A stretch of 64,000 nucleotides of DNA from Herpetosiphon sp042688385 (GTDB lineage Bacteria; Chloroflexota; Chloroflexia; Chloroflexales; Herpetosiphonaceae): contig NZ_JBHUPY010000005.1 of assembly GCF_042688385.1 (NCBI RefSeq), positions 62,001-126,000 of the forward strand, written 5' to 3'. The position numbers and the translations under genes were made by a program. Each line of letters starts with the position of its first letter. The stretch's first letter is position 1. The notes under the pieces were generated by a model, which saw only the letters and a program-made list of their open reading frames with translations, was not told the DNA's origin and did not search any database. This document shows, piece after piece, positions 8,463 through 17,235 of the stretch.

Positions 8463-10358
8463 ATGCCTCAGAAACTGAAATGGCCACTGACCAGCGCTTG
8501 GCAACGCCGTTTGATCAAAGCGACCCGCCGTAAAGATGTGACGCTTGAGCAATTTCCAGTTGGTTTGGTCTGGTTTCAAGGTTCTCAGGTTTTTTTCAAT
8601 CAAGCAGTTACGGCGATGATTGGCTATAGCAACGCCGAAATTACCACTACTGAGCAATGGTTTCAACTGTTATATCCCACCGAGGCTGCTAGCATGCGCC
8701 AATTGTATGCAGCTGCCTCAGCATCGAGCTTGGGCCAAACAATCCAAGGCTTTATTGTTAATCGTCAACGCCAAAGCTGCCTTTTAGAATGTACATTGGC
8801 GGCTCATGGCCAGCGCCAAGTGTGGTTGGTGCGCGATATTACCGAGAGCAATCGGCTTGAGCGCTTGATGCTGCAAACTGAGCAAACCGCCCATGTTGCT
8901 GGCTGGGAAATTGATCTGCGCACCAACCAAGTCTATTGGACGCGCGAAATGTATCGAATTTTAGATACCTCGTCGCTTGAATACACGCCAACGATCGAGA
9001 ATCAGAATTTTTTTCATACCAATGCAACGCTTATTCAGCTTGAGGCAATTTTTCGCCAGATGATCGAGCAGCGTGGTTCGTTTGATCTGAGCCTCGAAAT
9101 GCGCACCTTTCGTGGGCGCATGTTTTGGGGGCGTTTTACCGGGCGCGTCGAGCTAGAGTTTGGCCAGCCCATCAAAATCTATGGCTCGTTGCAAGATATA
9201 ACTGAGCATCATCAATTAACCGATGCGTTGCGCATGGCTGAGCGCGATTATCGCACAATCTTTGAAACGACTAAAATTGGCATTTTTCGGATCACGCTTG
9301 ATGGCCGAGTGTTACGGGCCAATCCGGCCTTGGTGCGCTTAGCAGGCTTTGCTCACGAACATGAATTGGTCGATTACGTGGCCGATCTCAACACGATGTA
9401 TGTTGATCCCGAGCGCTTCGAATATTTGCGCGAGTTGCTGCACAGCCATGGCGGGTATGATGAAATTGAGTCGGAAGTCTATCGGCCTGCGAATGGCGAA
9501 CGGATCTGGATTAGCGAAACCTCGCGTTTGGTGTATGCAGATGATGGGACTGCGCTCTATGCAGAGGGCACGATTCAAGAAATAACAGCGCGCAAACAAG
9601 CAGAAGAAGCCTTGCGCCATGCCCGCGATGCTGCTGAAGCCGCTAATCGGGCCAAAAGCACATTTTTGGCCAATATGAGCCACGAATTGCGCACGCCGCT
9701 GAATGCGATTATTGGCTATAGCGAATTGCTGATGGACGATACCGATTTTAGCGATCCCAGCATGCTTGACGATTTTCGCCATGATATTGGTCAGATTAAC
9801 GATGCAGGCCATCAATTGCTCAACTTGGTCAATGATGTGCTTGATTTGGCCAAAGTTGAGGCTGGTAAATATCAAATTGCTGCCGAAACGTTTGATTTGA
9901 ATGGATTAGGCCATGAATTGATTGCCACCATTAGCCCAATGGCCTATAAAAATGCCAATAGCCTCGCGTTTGAGCCAAACAAACAATTGCCATTAATTCA
10001 TACTGATCGGGCGATGCTGCGCCAGATTTTGCTTAATCTGTTGAGCAATGCTGCAAAATTTACCAACCATGGCAGCATCAATTTGAGTGTGAGTTTTGAC
10101 CCAGCTAGCCAGCATGTCCAATGTCGGGTGAGTGATACCGGCATTGGCATGACCAACGAGCAAATATTGGGTTTGTTTGAGCCGTTTACCCAAGGCGATG
10201 CCTCGACGACACGGCGCTATGGCGGCACGGGCTTGGGCTTGGCGTTATGTCGCCATTTTATTGAGCTATTGAATGGCACGATTCAGGTTGAAAGTGTGTT
10301 TGGCCAAGGCTCGATTTTTACCATTATTTTTCCATGCTTGGTCGAAGCGGCTGATTAG
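8463..10358 (+). CDS. PAS-domain sensor histidine kinase
   Basis: 631 residues, soluble. Three PAS-like domains are visible at about 30-130, 140-255 and 260-380; the last two each end with a typical exit strand (IYGSLQDITEHH, LYAEGTIQEITARKQAEEALRHA). The dimerisation box is FLANMSHELRTPLNAIIGYS with phospho-acceptor His407. The ATPase domain shows NLLSNAAKFT (N box), VSDTGIGM (G1) and GGTGLGLALC (G2). There is no receiver domain and no adjacent response regulator, so it is an orphan kinase whose partner lies elsewhere. No membrane helix is seen, so the input is probably intracellular (redox, ligand or energy state). Confidence 0.95.
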   Translation: MPQKLKWPLTSAWQRRLIKATRRKDVTLEQFPVGLVWFQGSQVFFNQAVTAMIGYSNAEITTTEQWFQLLYPTEAASMRQLYAAASASSLGQTIQGFIVNRQRQSCLLECTLAAHGQRQVWLVRDITESNRLERLMLQTEQTAHVAGWEIDLRTNQVYWTREMYRILDTSSLEYTPTIENQNFFHTNATLIQLEAIFRQMIEQRGSFDLSLEMRTFRGRMFWGRFTGRVELEFGQPIKIYGSLQDITEHHQLTDALRMAERDYRTIFETTKIGIFRITLDGRVLRANPALVRLAGFAHEHELVDYVADLNTMYVDPERFEYLRELLHSHGGYDEIESEVYRPANGERIWISETSRLVYADDGTALYAEGTIQEITARKQAEEALRHARDAAEAANRAKSTFLANMSHELRTPLNAIIGYSELLMDDTDFSDPSMLDDFRHDIGQINDAGHQLLNLVNDVLDLAKVEAGKYQIAAETFDLNGLGHELIATISPMAYKNANSLAFEPNKQLPLIHTDRAMLRQILLNLLSNAAKFTNHGSINLSVSFDPASQHVQCRVSDTGIGMTNEQILGLFEPFTQGDASTTRRYGGTGLGLALCRHFIELLNGTIQVESVFGQGSIFTIIFPCLVEAAD

Positions 10359-10504
10359 GCAGATTGCTACAATGAATGTTTCGCCTACAACCCGCCATGT
10401 GGCCTCTAGCGGCAAGCAATTAGCAAAGCTTTTGTGCAACTTGTACAAATAGCGCAATTTAAACTTTGGGTAGATTACACAAGTTCTGGTGTGATGGGAT
10501 TGCG

Positions 10505-10510
10505 TATAAT
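10505..10510 (+). promoter_or_regulatory. Candidate -10 element of glnA
   Basis: A perfect TATAAT about 130 bases before the glnA start. No good -35 lies 17 bases upstream, so an activator may be needed. The sequence TTGTGCAACTTGTACAA at about 10432-10448, containing the palindrome TTGTACAA, is a possible operator. Confidence 0.4.
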
Positions 10511-10574
10511 GCGACCTAGTTGAATGGATCGCGCGTTCCTTGGCCATATCCCTGAATGTTCCAAACCCACTACG

Positions 10575-10609
10575 AAGCCTCCATGCTCGCGGGACACCGA
10601 GTATGGCTT
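10575..10609 (+). promoter_or_regulatory. Hairpin in the glnA 5' leader
   Basis: A stem pairs 10575-10577 and 10581-10589 with 10598-10609 (one G-U pair, a three-base bulge), around an 8-base loop. It ends about 25 bases before the ATG and close to the AAAGGA ribosome binding site at 10620-10625. Confidence 0.45.
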
Positions 10610-10634
10610 TGTTAGTAACAAAGGATGACACACC

Positions 10635-12056
10635 ATGACACTTCGCGACTTTCTCGAAATTCCCTACGAAGAGTTGGAAGAACTGAACCTCGCTGCCAAA
10701 GCTCAACGGGTTGCCCGCACGTCATTGGGCAAGTTGCAAGAAGAGCGCATGCGCTATTTGAACGACGAACGCCGCATCAAAGCGGTGACCGTTTGTTTCA
10801 CCGACCTTGAAGGCCGCTTGCACATGCTCGATTACGACAAAAAATTCTTGTTGAAATCAGCTGATAACTTGACCTTTGACGGCTCTTCAATCCGTGGTTT
10901 CTCGCAACAATCAGAATCTGACTTGCGCTTGGGCATCGACTGGGGTGCATTTTACTGGTTGCCAGCAGACATCTTTGGGCCTGGTAAAGTGTTGGTGTTT
11001 GGTCAAGTGCTCGAACGCGATGGCTCAGTTTATGCAGCCGATTTCCGCGCGCGCTTGCAAGCCTACACCGCTGAATTGTTGGCTAAAGAAGGCATCGTTT
11101 GTAATGTTGCTAACGAGATTGAAGGCTTCTTGTTCAAGGGCCGTAACGCTGAGCAACACTACCGCGATACTGGTCACTTCGATTTAGTTAGTACTGGTGG
11201 CTACTACAACTCATTGCCTGGCGATCCGCTGCGCTTGTTCATTGATGCTGCTGCTGAAGCACAACGCGCAATGGGCTTTGAAAATGAAAAAGATCACCCA
11301 GAAGTTGCGCCTTCACAGTTCGAAATGAACTATTCCTACACCGAAGCCTCAGTCGCAGCCGACCAAGTGTTGCTGTATAAATTGATTTGTCGCCAATTGG
11401 CCTACAAACTCGATTTGACCGCCAGCTTCTTGCCCAAGCCCGTAACTGGGGTCAACGGCAGCGGTATGCACACCAACATGTCATTGGCCAAGGGCGATAC
11501 CAACTTGTTCTACGATGCCAACGGCGAAGAAGGCTTGTCGGAATACGGCTGGAATTATGTTGACCGCATTTTGACCAGCGGCTTGGATCTGTGTTTGCTG
11601 TTGAACGCCAGCGTCAACTCCTATCGCCGCCTCGACCCACACTACGAAGCGCCAAACCAAATTAAGGCTTCGGCAATCGACCGTGGCTCCATGGTGCGGA
11701 TTCCATTAGGCAATGCTCGTTCAGCACGGATCGAAGTGCGCTCGATTGCTCCCGATGCCAACCCATACATGGCGATTTACGCGCTCTTGAAGGTCGGCTT
11801 AGAAGGGCCAAAGGCCGATTTGTCAGTTCGCAAGGGCGCAAAAGTATTGCCCGATAACATTTACGATGCAATCGAATCGTTCCAATCGAGCGAAATCATC
11901 GCTTCAGTTTTGGGCGAAGAAATTCAAGCCAAATATGCTGAACTGAAGACGGCCTCAGCTGATCGCTGTCCACATCGCTTGGGCACGTTGATCAAGCGCT
12001 CGGAAGTTCAATTCCACCACGAAGTAACCAACCAATACCTCTGGAGCAAGTTCTAA
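10635..12056 (+). CDS. glnA: Glutamine synthetase, type I
   Basis: 473 residues, the usual GSI length. It makes glutamine from glutamate, ammonia and ATP in the cytoplasm. Conserved elements are FDGSSIRGF (N-terminal domain), ANEIEGFLF and QFEMNYSYTEA (metal and substrate sites), KPVTGVNGSGMHTNMSL (ATP-binding region), NRLDP-like YRRLDPHYEAPN, and the RSARIEVRSIAPDANPY catalytic segment. An AAAGGA ribosome binding site lies 10 bases before the ATG. The GSI adenylylation motif NLYDLPPEE is not seen near the C-terminus. It is a single-gene unit bounded by a strong terminator. Confidence 0.96.
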   Translation: MTLRDFLEIPYEELEELNLAAKAQRVARTSLGKLQEERMRYLNDERRIKAVTVCFTDLEGRLHMLDYDKKFLLKSADNLTFDGSSIRGFSQQSESDLRLGIDWGAFYWLPADIFGPGKVLVFGQVLERDGSVYAADFRARLQAYTAELLAKEGIVCNVANEIEGFLFKGRNAEQHYRDTGHFDLVSTGGYYNSLPGDPLRLFIDAAAEAQRAMGFENEKDHPEVAPSQFEMNYSYTEASVAADQVLLYKLICRQLAYKLDLTASFLPKPVTGVNGSGMHTNMSLAKGDTNLFYDANGEEGLSEYGWNYVDRILTSGLDLCLLLNASVNSYRRLDPHYEAPNQIKASAIDRGSMVRIPLGNARSARIEVRSIAPDANPYMAIYALLKVGLEGPKADLSVRKGAKVLPDNIYDAIESFQSSEIIASVLGEEIQAKYAELKTASADRCPHRLGTLIKRSEVQFHHEVTNQYLWSKF

Positions 12057-12078
12057 ATTTTTGGAATGAGTTACAGTC

Positions 12079-12115
12079 AAGGCCCAGTGCAATTGCGCTG
12101 GGCCTTAGTGTTTTT
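12079..12115. terminator. Bidirectional terminator between glnA and the expansin gene
   Basis: A near-perfect long stem (AAGGCCCAGTGC with GCGCTGGGCCTT, 12079-12106) with an AATT loop, followed on the plus strand by five T residues at 12111-12115. It lies between two convergent genes. Confidence 0.85.
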
Positions 12116-12117
12116 AG

Positions 12118-12936
12118 CTATTTCCGCGTATACGGCAGCCAAACGTGGTCGGTCAGGCTTTCGGGTGGAAAGGTTGGGCGCGGCGTGGGGCTTGGGGTCG
12201 GCGTTGCTGAGCCTGGCGGCGCAACATAGGGGAACTGCTGCTGGCCTGGTCTCGTTACGTTATCGCCTAGTGCAATATTCTCATCAACAATCACATTGCC
12301 ATAGACATCGGTGGTGCGAAAGCTATAGGGGCCAGCACCCATGCCAGTTTCGGCAATAAAATAATTGAAAATAAAGCGCGGAGCCACTTTATACGGCGCT
12401 TGGCCCATCCGATACTCAAATTTGGCAATTGCATTGCGATGATTGCGCAGATGCACCGCCGTCCACCATTGATTGCTACCATCTTTAAAATGATAGCCAA
12501 CCTTGCCAGTGGTGGCTGGATTGCTGATCAATTGCCAGCTGATTGGCACAATTCCATCAACCCGCCGCGCAATGCGATCGAACGCTTGCGGGCTAAGGTC
12601 GATATGTCCAGTTTGGCATTCAGGGCAACGGTCAGTAATTTGCACTGTGACCGATCCCAAGGGGCCAGTAATTTTAACCATCGCGCCACAATAATCCGCC
12701 GTGGCATAATCGGGATTATTCATCGCGCCAAACAACAAATCGCTTGGTAACGGCAAGCTACAGTTGCCCAAGCCGGTTGCAGTGTAATAAGTGGCCTTGC
12801 CTTGGCGCAGCGCCCATGGATTGGTGATTGTGGCTGGGCTTTGGGCAAAGCTTTGTTGCTGCCACGCATAACTCCCAAGCACAATGATTAACAAACTTGC
12901 GAACAATAGCCAACGAACCATGTGTCGAGTGTGCAT
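12118..12936 (-). CDS. Secreted bacterial expansin-like protein
   Basis: 272 residues. A signal peptide (LLFASLLIIVLGSYAW) is followed by a double-psi beta-barrel (GKATYYTATGLGNCSLP ... VQITDRCPECQTGHIDLSPQ ... VDGIVPISWQLI) and a second domain resembling the cellulose-binding D2 of YoaJ/EXLX1 (WWTAVHLRNHRNAIAKFEYR). The D1 Asp motif (ITDRCPE, HIDLSPQAF) that expansins need is present. It should loosen cell-wall polysaccharides without hydrolysis. A short Pro/Thr linker leads to the C-terminal tail DHVWLPYTRK, very like that of the nuclease at 17236. Confidence 0.9.
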   Translation of the reverse strand: MHTRHMVRWLLFASLLIIVLGSYAWQQQSFAQSPATITNPWALRQGKATYYTATGLGNCSLPLPSDLLFGAMNNPDYATADYCGAMVKITGPLGSVTVQITDRCPECQTGHIDLSPQAFDRIARRVDGIVPISWQLISNPATTGKVGYHFKDGSNQWWTAVHLRNHRNAIAKFEYRMGQAPYKVAPRFIFNYFIAETGMGAGPYSFRTTDVYGNVIVDENIALGDNVTRPGQQQFPYVAPPGSATPTPSPTPRPTFPPESLTDHVWLPYTRK

Positions 12937-13045
12937 ACGAATGACCTTTAACTAATAATTAATAGTTGCACTCTACGCAATGCTGTCGTTGCTGTCAAGT
13001 CGGGCTAAAATTAATCCTTGCATAATCATCAATTCTAGGTTATGG

Positions 13046-13073
13046 TTGTCATAGCCTATCAAATGAATACTAT
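13046..13073 (+). promoter_or_regulatory. Candidate promoter of the nitrilase-domain gene
   Basis: TTGTCA at 13046-13051 and TACTAT at 13068-13073, spacing 16, in an AT-rich spacer 105 bases before the start codon. Confidence 0.4.
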
Positions 13074-13177
13074 TAACCTCACCGCTGATTAACCCAACAC
13101 TAAATTGATTCTCGCCACCAAAATTAACTGATTCCCAACATTTAATTATAGTTAAAATAATTAAGGAGGATCTGATA

Positions 13178-15607
13178 ATGAATGGTATGCAAGCCCCAGA
13201 ACACCGCGATGAAACGGTTGCTACGTATATGCTGCAAACATTGACCCGTGATTGGAAGACATTAGATGATTGGTTTGTATGGCCACCTGATATTTTTGCT
13301 TTTACCTCGCTTCTTTTGAAAAAAACTGGTATTTATACCTTGGTAATCGATTTACCTGATGGTGAGAAATGGCCCAATAATAACGACGAAATTATAAGTA
13401 ACCTGATAGGCTCGCATACTAGTTATGAAGATGTGTTTAACTCAATTCAAAATGAATGGTATACATGGATCGAAACTGATGAGAAAGAGATGCCCAAAAT
13501 ATTATTTTTTATTAAAGAAAAAATAGAAAGCCTATATGAAAAAGTTACAGTTAACGATCTTTATCGACTCACGGAAAGAAATGGTTCCAGTGATGGGACA
13601 TTTGATAAAAATACTTGGGAATTGTGTCAAGTTTTATTGTGTTTGCATATGCTAGCCGATCAAGCTTGCGCTGGAATGGGTACACCTTCAGCAAACAATT
13701 GGGTTAAGGATGATAACAAAATTGTTCATGGCATTGCCAATATGTTCTTAACATTGCATGGGAGTTTATCACGATTACCAATCTTGACAGTCCGTGTATT
13801 ACCAAAAATGCGCACATCCCGATCGGGAATAACACTTCGATCACTATCGCATCATGTAACTGCACATCGAACCGAAGTCGATATTCAATGGCGAACTATG
13901 CCTTGGGTCAATATTGACGATAATACACTTAATATTTTGATTATTCCCTGGCCATATCATATTAAGTCATCAGCATTTTCACCAAGCAACTATACGGTTA
14001 ATCGTGACACAAAAGAACGTACCCGATATTTTCAATATCGTGGTACGTCGGAAGATTTTACGCCATCAGCTTTGATTTCAATGATTGTAGATTCACAAAA
14101 GCATGTTCCACGCATTCATTTGATAGTTTTCCCTGAAACTGCTTTAAATGAAGAGAATCTCAACGATTTATTACAAGCTTTGCAAAATAGCGAACATCTT
14201 GATCGTACTAAGTTACCAATGGTGCTGGCAGGTATTTATCATCCAACCTCAGAGCGCTCAACTGAACTTGGCCGCAATAAAGTGATTCTTGCCACTTTTT
14301 TTGCAGGTAAATGGTACAAAATGGGTCAAGATAAACATCATCGCTGGAAATTGAACCCACCTCAGATTCGACGCTATGGGCTTTCAGGGGTTTTAGGTGG
14401 TGAGAGTGATTGGTGGGAGGCGATTCATATTCCAAAGCGCCGCCTATCAGTTTTGGCTCCTAATAATTGGCTCACCCTTTGCCCCTTAATTTGTGAAGAT
14501 CTAGCTCGTTTGGAGCCAGTCTCAGAGCTTATTCGTGGAATTGGCCCAACCTTGCTGATTGCGTTGCTGATGGATGGCCCGCAACTTAAGTCGCGTTGGC
14601 CCTCACGCTATGCTACGGTTATGGCCGATGATCCTGGTACCTCCGTTTTATCGGTTAGTTCATTAGGTTTAGTTCGGGTTTCGCAAAATGATAAAGGCGA
14701 GTCTGGCTCGAGCGTTATTGCTCTATGGAATGATCAAGAATATGGACTTAAAGAGATTTCAATCGATGACACTGAATCAGGCGGGGTTGTATTAACTATC
14801 TCTGCTGTTTGGAATGAAGAGATAACTGCTGATGGTCGGAGTGATGCTAAAAACGCAGCAGTATTTACATTTCAAAATACTCACCAAGTTAAAAGTTATC
14901 CTAATTATAAGATTGATGAAGAAAATCGTAATGATGAGATAAATGAAAGTGATAAAAATGACTTACAGGAAATATCACTATTTTCTCTATTTATTGATGC
15001 AGCATTTGAATTGAATATAGAAGAGATTGAAAAAATAACAAAATGGATGACTCGCAAAAAAGAATTTGATAGTGAATGTGGAATAATTGAGAAAATGCAA
15101 GAAAGTTTATATAAAATTATAGATGACGAATATAAAGCTATTATTGTAAGTAGAACAGGCGATCATGAAGATCTTGAGCCATATATTGAATGGGTTGTTG
15201 AATTTATGATAGAGATAAAAAATAAAGCAGTAAATAATGATATATATCAAGTATTTATTGATGTTATAGAAAGTGTATTAGAGAAAGTTGACGAGAATGG
15301 TTTTATTGATATGGTTTTTGATAAAGATAATTTAAGTATTAATTACAATAATGGCGAAATTAATGTACTAAAATGGTTTAATGAAAATGGAAACTGGGGC
15401 TATACAATTCCAAAAGCTCGTAAGATCCGAATAGTTATTTATAGTTGTTTAGCGATTTTATGGACAATTCATACACGACTCAATCAATTACGCAAATCTG
15501 GTGCTTTCCATCATAACCATGCGCTCTTATCCCATCGAATCGAACAATTATGGGCGAGAAGATACGATGAGAAATGGCTTTCAGCTCGTCAGCGGGAAAA
15601 AAAATAA
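13178..15607 (+). CDS. Large protein with nitrilase-superfamily (carbon-nitrogen hydrolase) domain, function unknown
   Basis: 809 residues; a strong ribosome binding site (AAGGAGGA, 13163-13170) fixes the start. Residues about 250-565 look like a carbon-nitrogen hydrolase: Glu320 in VFPETAL, Lys386 in GQDKHHRW and Cys439 in CPLICEDL match the Glu-Lys-Cys triad in order. The first 240 residues (DWFVWPPDIFAF near the start) and the helical last 230 residues match nothing I recognise. There is no signal peptide. The C-terminal third is far more AT-rich than all neighbouring genes, which suggests acquisition by transfer. The gene stands alone between two convergent-facing minus-strand genes, with its own candidate promoter and terminator. 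Nitrilase domains are known in some phage-defence reverse transcriptases (DRT type 1), but no reverse transcriptase motif is present here. A defence role is inference only. Confidence 0.75.
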   Translation: MNGMQAPEHRDETVATYMLQTLTRDWKTLDDWFVWPPDIFAFTSLLLKKTGIYTLVIDLPDGEKWPNNNDEIISNLIGSHTSYEDVFNSIQNEWYTWIETDEKEMPKILFFIKEKIESLYEKVTVNDLYRLTERNGSSDGTFDKNTWELCQVLLCLHMLADQACAGMGTPSANNWVKDDNKIVHGIANMFLTLHGSLSRLPILTVRVLPKMRTSRSGITLRSLSHHVTAHRTEVDIQWRTMPWVNIDDNTLNILIIPWPYHIKSSAFSPSNYTVNRDTKERTRYFQYRGTSEDFTPSALISMIVDSQKHVPRIHLIVFPETALNEENLNDLLQALQNSEHLDRTKLPMVLAGIYHPTSERSTELGRNKVILATFFAGKWYKMGQDKHHRWKLNPPQIRRYGLSGVLGGESDWWEAIHIPKRRLSVLAPNNWLTLCPLICEDLARLEPVSELIRGIGPTLLIALLMDGPQLKSRWPSRYATVMADDPGTSVLSVSSLGLVRVSQNDKGESGSSVIALWNDQEYGLKEISIDDTESGGVVLTISAVWNEEITADGRSDAKNAAVFTFQNTHQVKSYPNYKIDEENRNDEINESDKNDLQEISLFSLFIDAAFELNIEEIEKITKWMTRKKEFDSECGIIEKMQESLYKIIDDEYKAIIVSRTGDHEDLEPYIEWVVEFMIEIKNKAVNNDIYQVFIDVIESVLEKVDENGFIDMVFDKDNLSINYNNGEINVLKWFNENGNWGYTIPKARKIRIVIYSCLAILWTIHTRLNQLRKSGAFHHNHALLSHRIEQLWARRYDEKWLSARQREKK

Positions 15608-15610
15608 AGA

Positions 15611-15647
15611 AAAATCCCCAGCATGGCTGATCCATGCTGGGGATTTT
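15611..15647. terminator. Bidirectional terminator between the nitrilase-domain gene and the MFS gene
   Basis: A perfect 16-base stem (15611-15626 with 15632-15647) with a 5-base loop and T runs on both strands, located between the two convergent stop codons. Confidence 0.92.
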
Positions 15648-15651
15648 TTGT

Positions 15652-16836
15652 TTAAACCTGGGCGGCTGGCTTGAACCAATTCAATTTGAGGCCTAGCCCA
15701 ACGACCAAGGTTGCTAAACCAATGCATGTGCCAGCCACAATAAAGACCAGTTGTGGCCCTGAAACATCGAACATATAGCCGCCAGCTTGGGTTGCCAACA
15801 ACGGCGATAAGCCGCCGCCGATGGCGCTAATCAGGCCTTGGGCCGTCGCCAGCAAGTTGGTTGGAATTCGCTCGGTAATCAGGCGAATAATTGCAACTGA
15901 ATACAAGCCAAATCCACACGCACGAAACATGCCAATTGGAATTAACATCCAAGCTTCGCTGACCATACCGCTGCCAATAAAGCCCAGCCCAAGAATCAAG
16001 GTGGCAATGGCTAGGGTTTTGGCCGTGCCAAAGCGCGCAATCACCTGATCGGCCTTCAACATCACTGGCACTTCGGTGCTGGCAATCACACAGGGCAAAA
16101 TGCCAAGCATCATTGTGCTGCCACCGCTGAGTTTTTGAATCAAATTGCCATCGAACATCGAAACCATGCTGAAGGCTGCGCCGACCAAACCCGTGATAAT
16201 CACAATCGCGATAAAGGCTGCATCGCGCGGCGCTTTGGCTGGCTTGACGGTGGTTTTGCGCAATTCTGGGGTGTGATCAAGGCTATTGGCAACAATCGCA
16301 ACCAAGCCTGTCATACACCCAGTCAAAATAAACATGGTTGGATAGCCTGTTTTGGCCCACCAAATGCCGCCTAATAATGAAGTAACTGCATAGCCAACCG
16401 ACCCCCAGAGCCGCAATTTGCCATACGCCAGCTGATGGCGCACCGCCATGCCCGCAATCATACTATCAGCCAAGGGTGCGATTGGGCCGCGAGCCACTGC
16501 CAACATAACCATCACTGGCAAGATCGTCAAGAAGCTGGTTGGAAACGCCAAGGCAATTTGGCTCAAGGCGGTGAATGCCAACATGCTGAGCAATAATTGC
16601 ACATGCCAGCCCCGCCGATCAGCCGTTGCTCCTACCAAGGGATTAAATAACAGCACCGCCAACGGGCTAATTGCCCCAAACATGGCAATTTGTTGGCCAC
16701 TTAAGCCAAGGTTGGTAAAGTACACATTGATAAATGGCACGTACATGCCAACGCTCGACCAAAAACACAAATAATATAAACTACCCCGAACCCCGGGCCG
16801 TGCATTCGACCGCCAGAGCGCCAAACGGCTGCCCAT
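15652..16836 (-). CDS. Major facilitator superfamily transporter
   Basis: 394 residues with about 12 membrane helices. The loop after helix 2 reads GATADRRGWH, the MFS G-x3-D-R motif. The N-terminal layout (YYLCFWSSVGMYVPFINVYF, then LGLSGQQIAMFGA) resembles the LacY-like/MFS_1-like group with nucleoside and sugar symporters. The substrate cannot be read from sequence. I chose the ATG at 16836 because AGGAG lies 7 bases upstream; ATGs at 16851 and 16914 are alternatives. An unusually structured leader of about 180 bases precedes it. Confidence 0.85.
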   Translation of the reverse strand: MGSRLALWRSNARPGVRGSLYYLCFWSSVGMYVPFINVYFTNLGLSGQQIAMFGAISPLAVLLFNPLVGATADRRGWHVQLLLSMLAFTALSQIALAFPTSFLTILPVMVMLAVARGPIAPLADSMIAGMAVRHQLAYGKLRLWGSVGYAVTSLLGGIWWAKTGYPTMFILTGCMTGLVAIVANSLDHTPELRKTTVKPAKAPRDAAFIAIVIITGLVGAAFSMVSMFDGNLIQKLSGGSTMMLGILPCVIASTEVPVMLKADQVIARFGTAKTLAIATLILGLGFIGSGMVSEAWMLIPIGMFRACGFGLYSVAIIRLITERIPTNLLATAQGLISAIGGGLSPLLATQAGGYMFDVSGPQLVFIVAGTCIGLATLVVGLGLKLNWFKPAAQV

Positions 16837-16913
16837 ACGCTGACTCCTCATAGATTCCAACAGGATTCCGCCGTGATTCGTAAGCTCATGCTGGGAATTT
16901 TGGGCATACAACA

Positions 16914-17016
16914 AAGCTGACGAGCGCTACGCCTGCCTCGCCAGCTTCATTGCCGCGTTTTTGCATCTGTAGATTGCAAAAAAACGAGCGCTTTCTGGAG
17001 CAACTCGTTTTTGCAA
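16914..17016 (-). promoter_or_regulatory. Structured leader of the MFS transporter gene
   Basis: Two hairpins lie upstream of the MFS start on the minus strand. The first pairs 17004-17016 with 16974-16988 (13 pairs, a 2-base bulge) and carries a seven-T run in its 3' arm. The second pairs 16937-16947 with 16914-16924 (11 pairs including one G-U that would be an A-C mismatch on the plus strand). This strand asymmetry favours an RNA made from the minus strand. The rest of the 16837-17235 spacer holds no gene that I can support. Confidence 0.45.
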
Positions 17017-17235
17017 AGCATGTGTCTTACTTCACGTCTGTAACGATACAGCTAATTTCTAAAATTGCAAGTATGATCATATAACAGCTTTGTTGTAGTT
17101 CTATATCCCCCATACAGGTGAGGCCAGCGCCAAGCAGGATTTTGGTGGTCATGCACCGCTGATTTATGCCTAGACAGCTATGGTACAGTATGCAAGCTAT
17201 TCATCATACTTTCATTGCGAAAGGACATTGCTGTC

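Noticed and set aside
13178..15607. Reverse transcriptase-nitrilase fusion of DRT type 1
   Set aside because: No YxDD-type motif or other polymerase signature is present in the N-terminal 300 residues; only the nitrilase-like part is supported.
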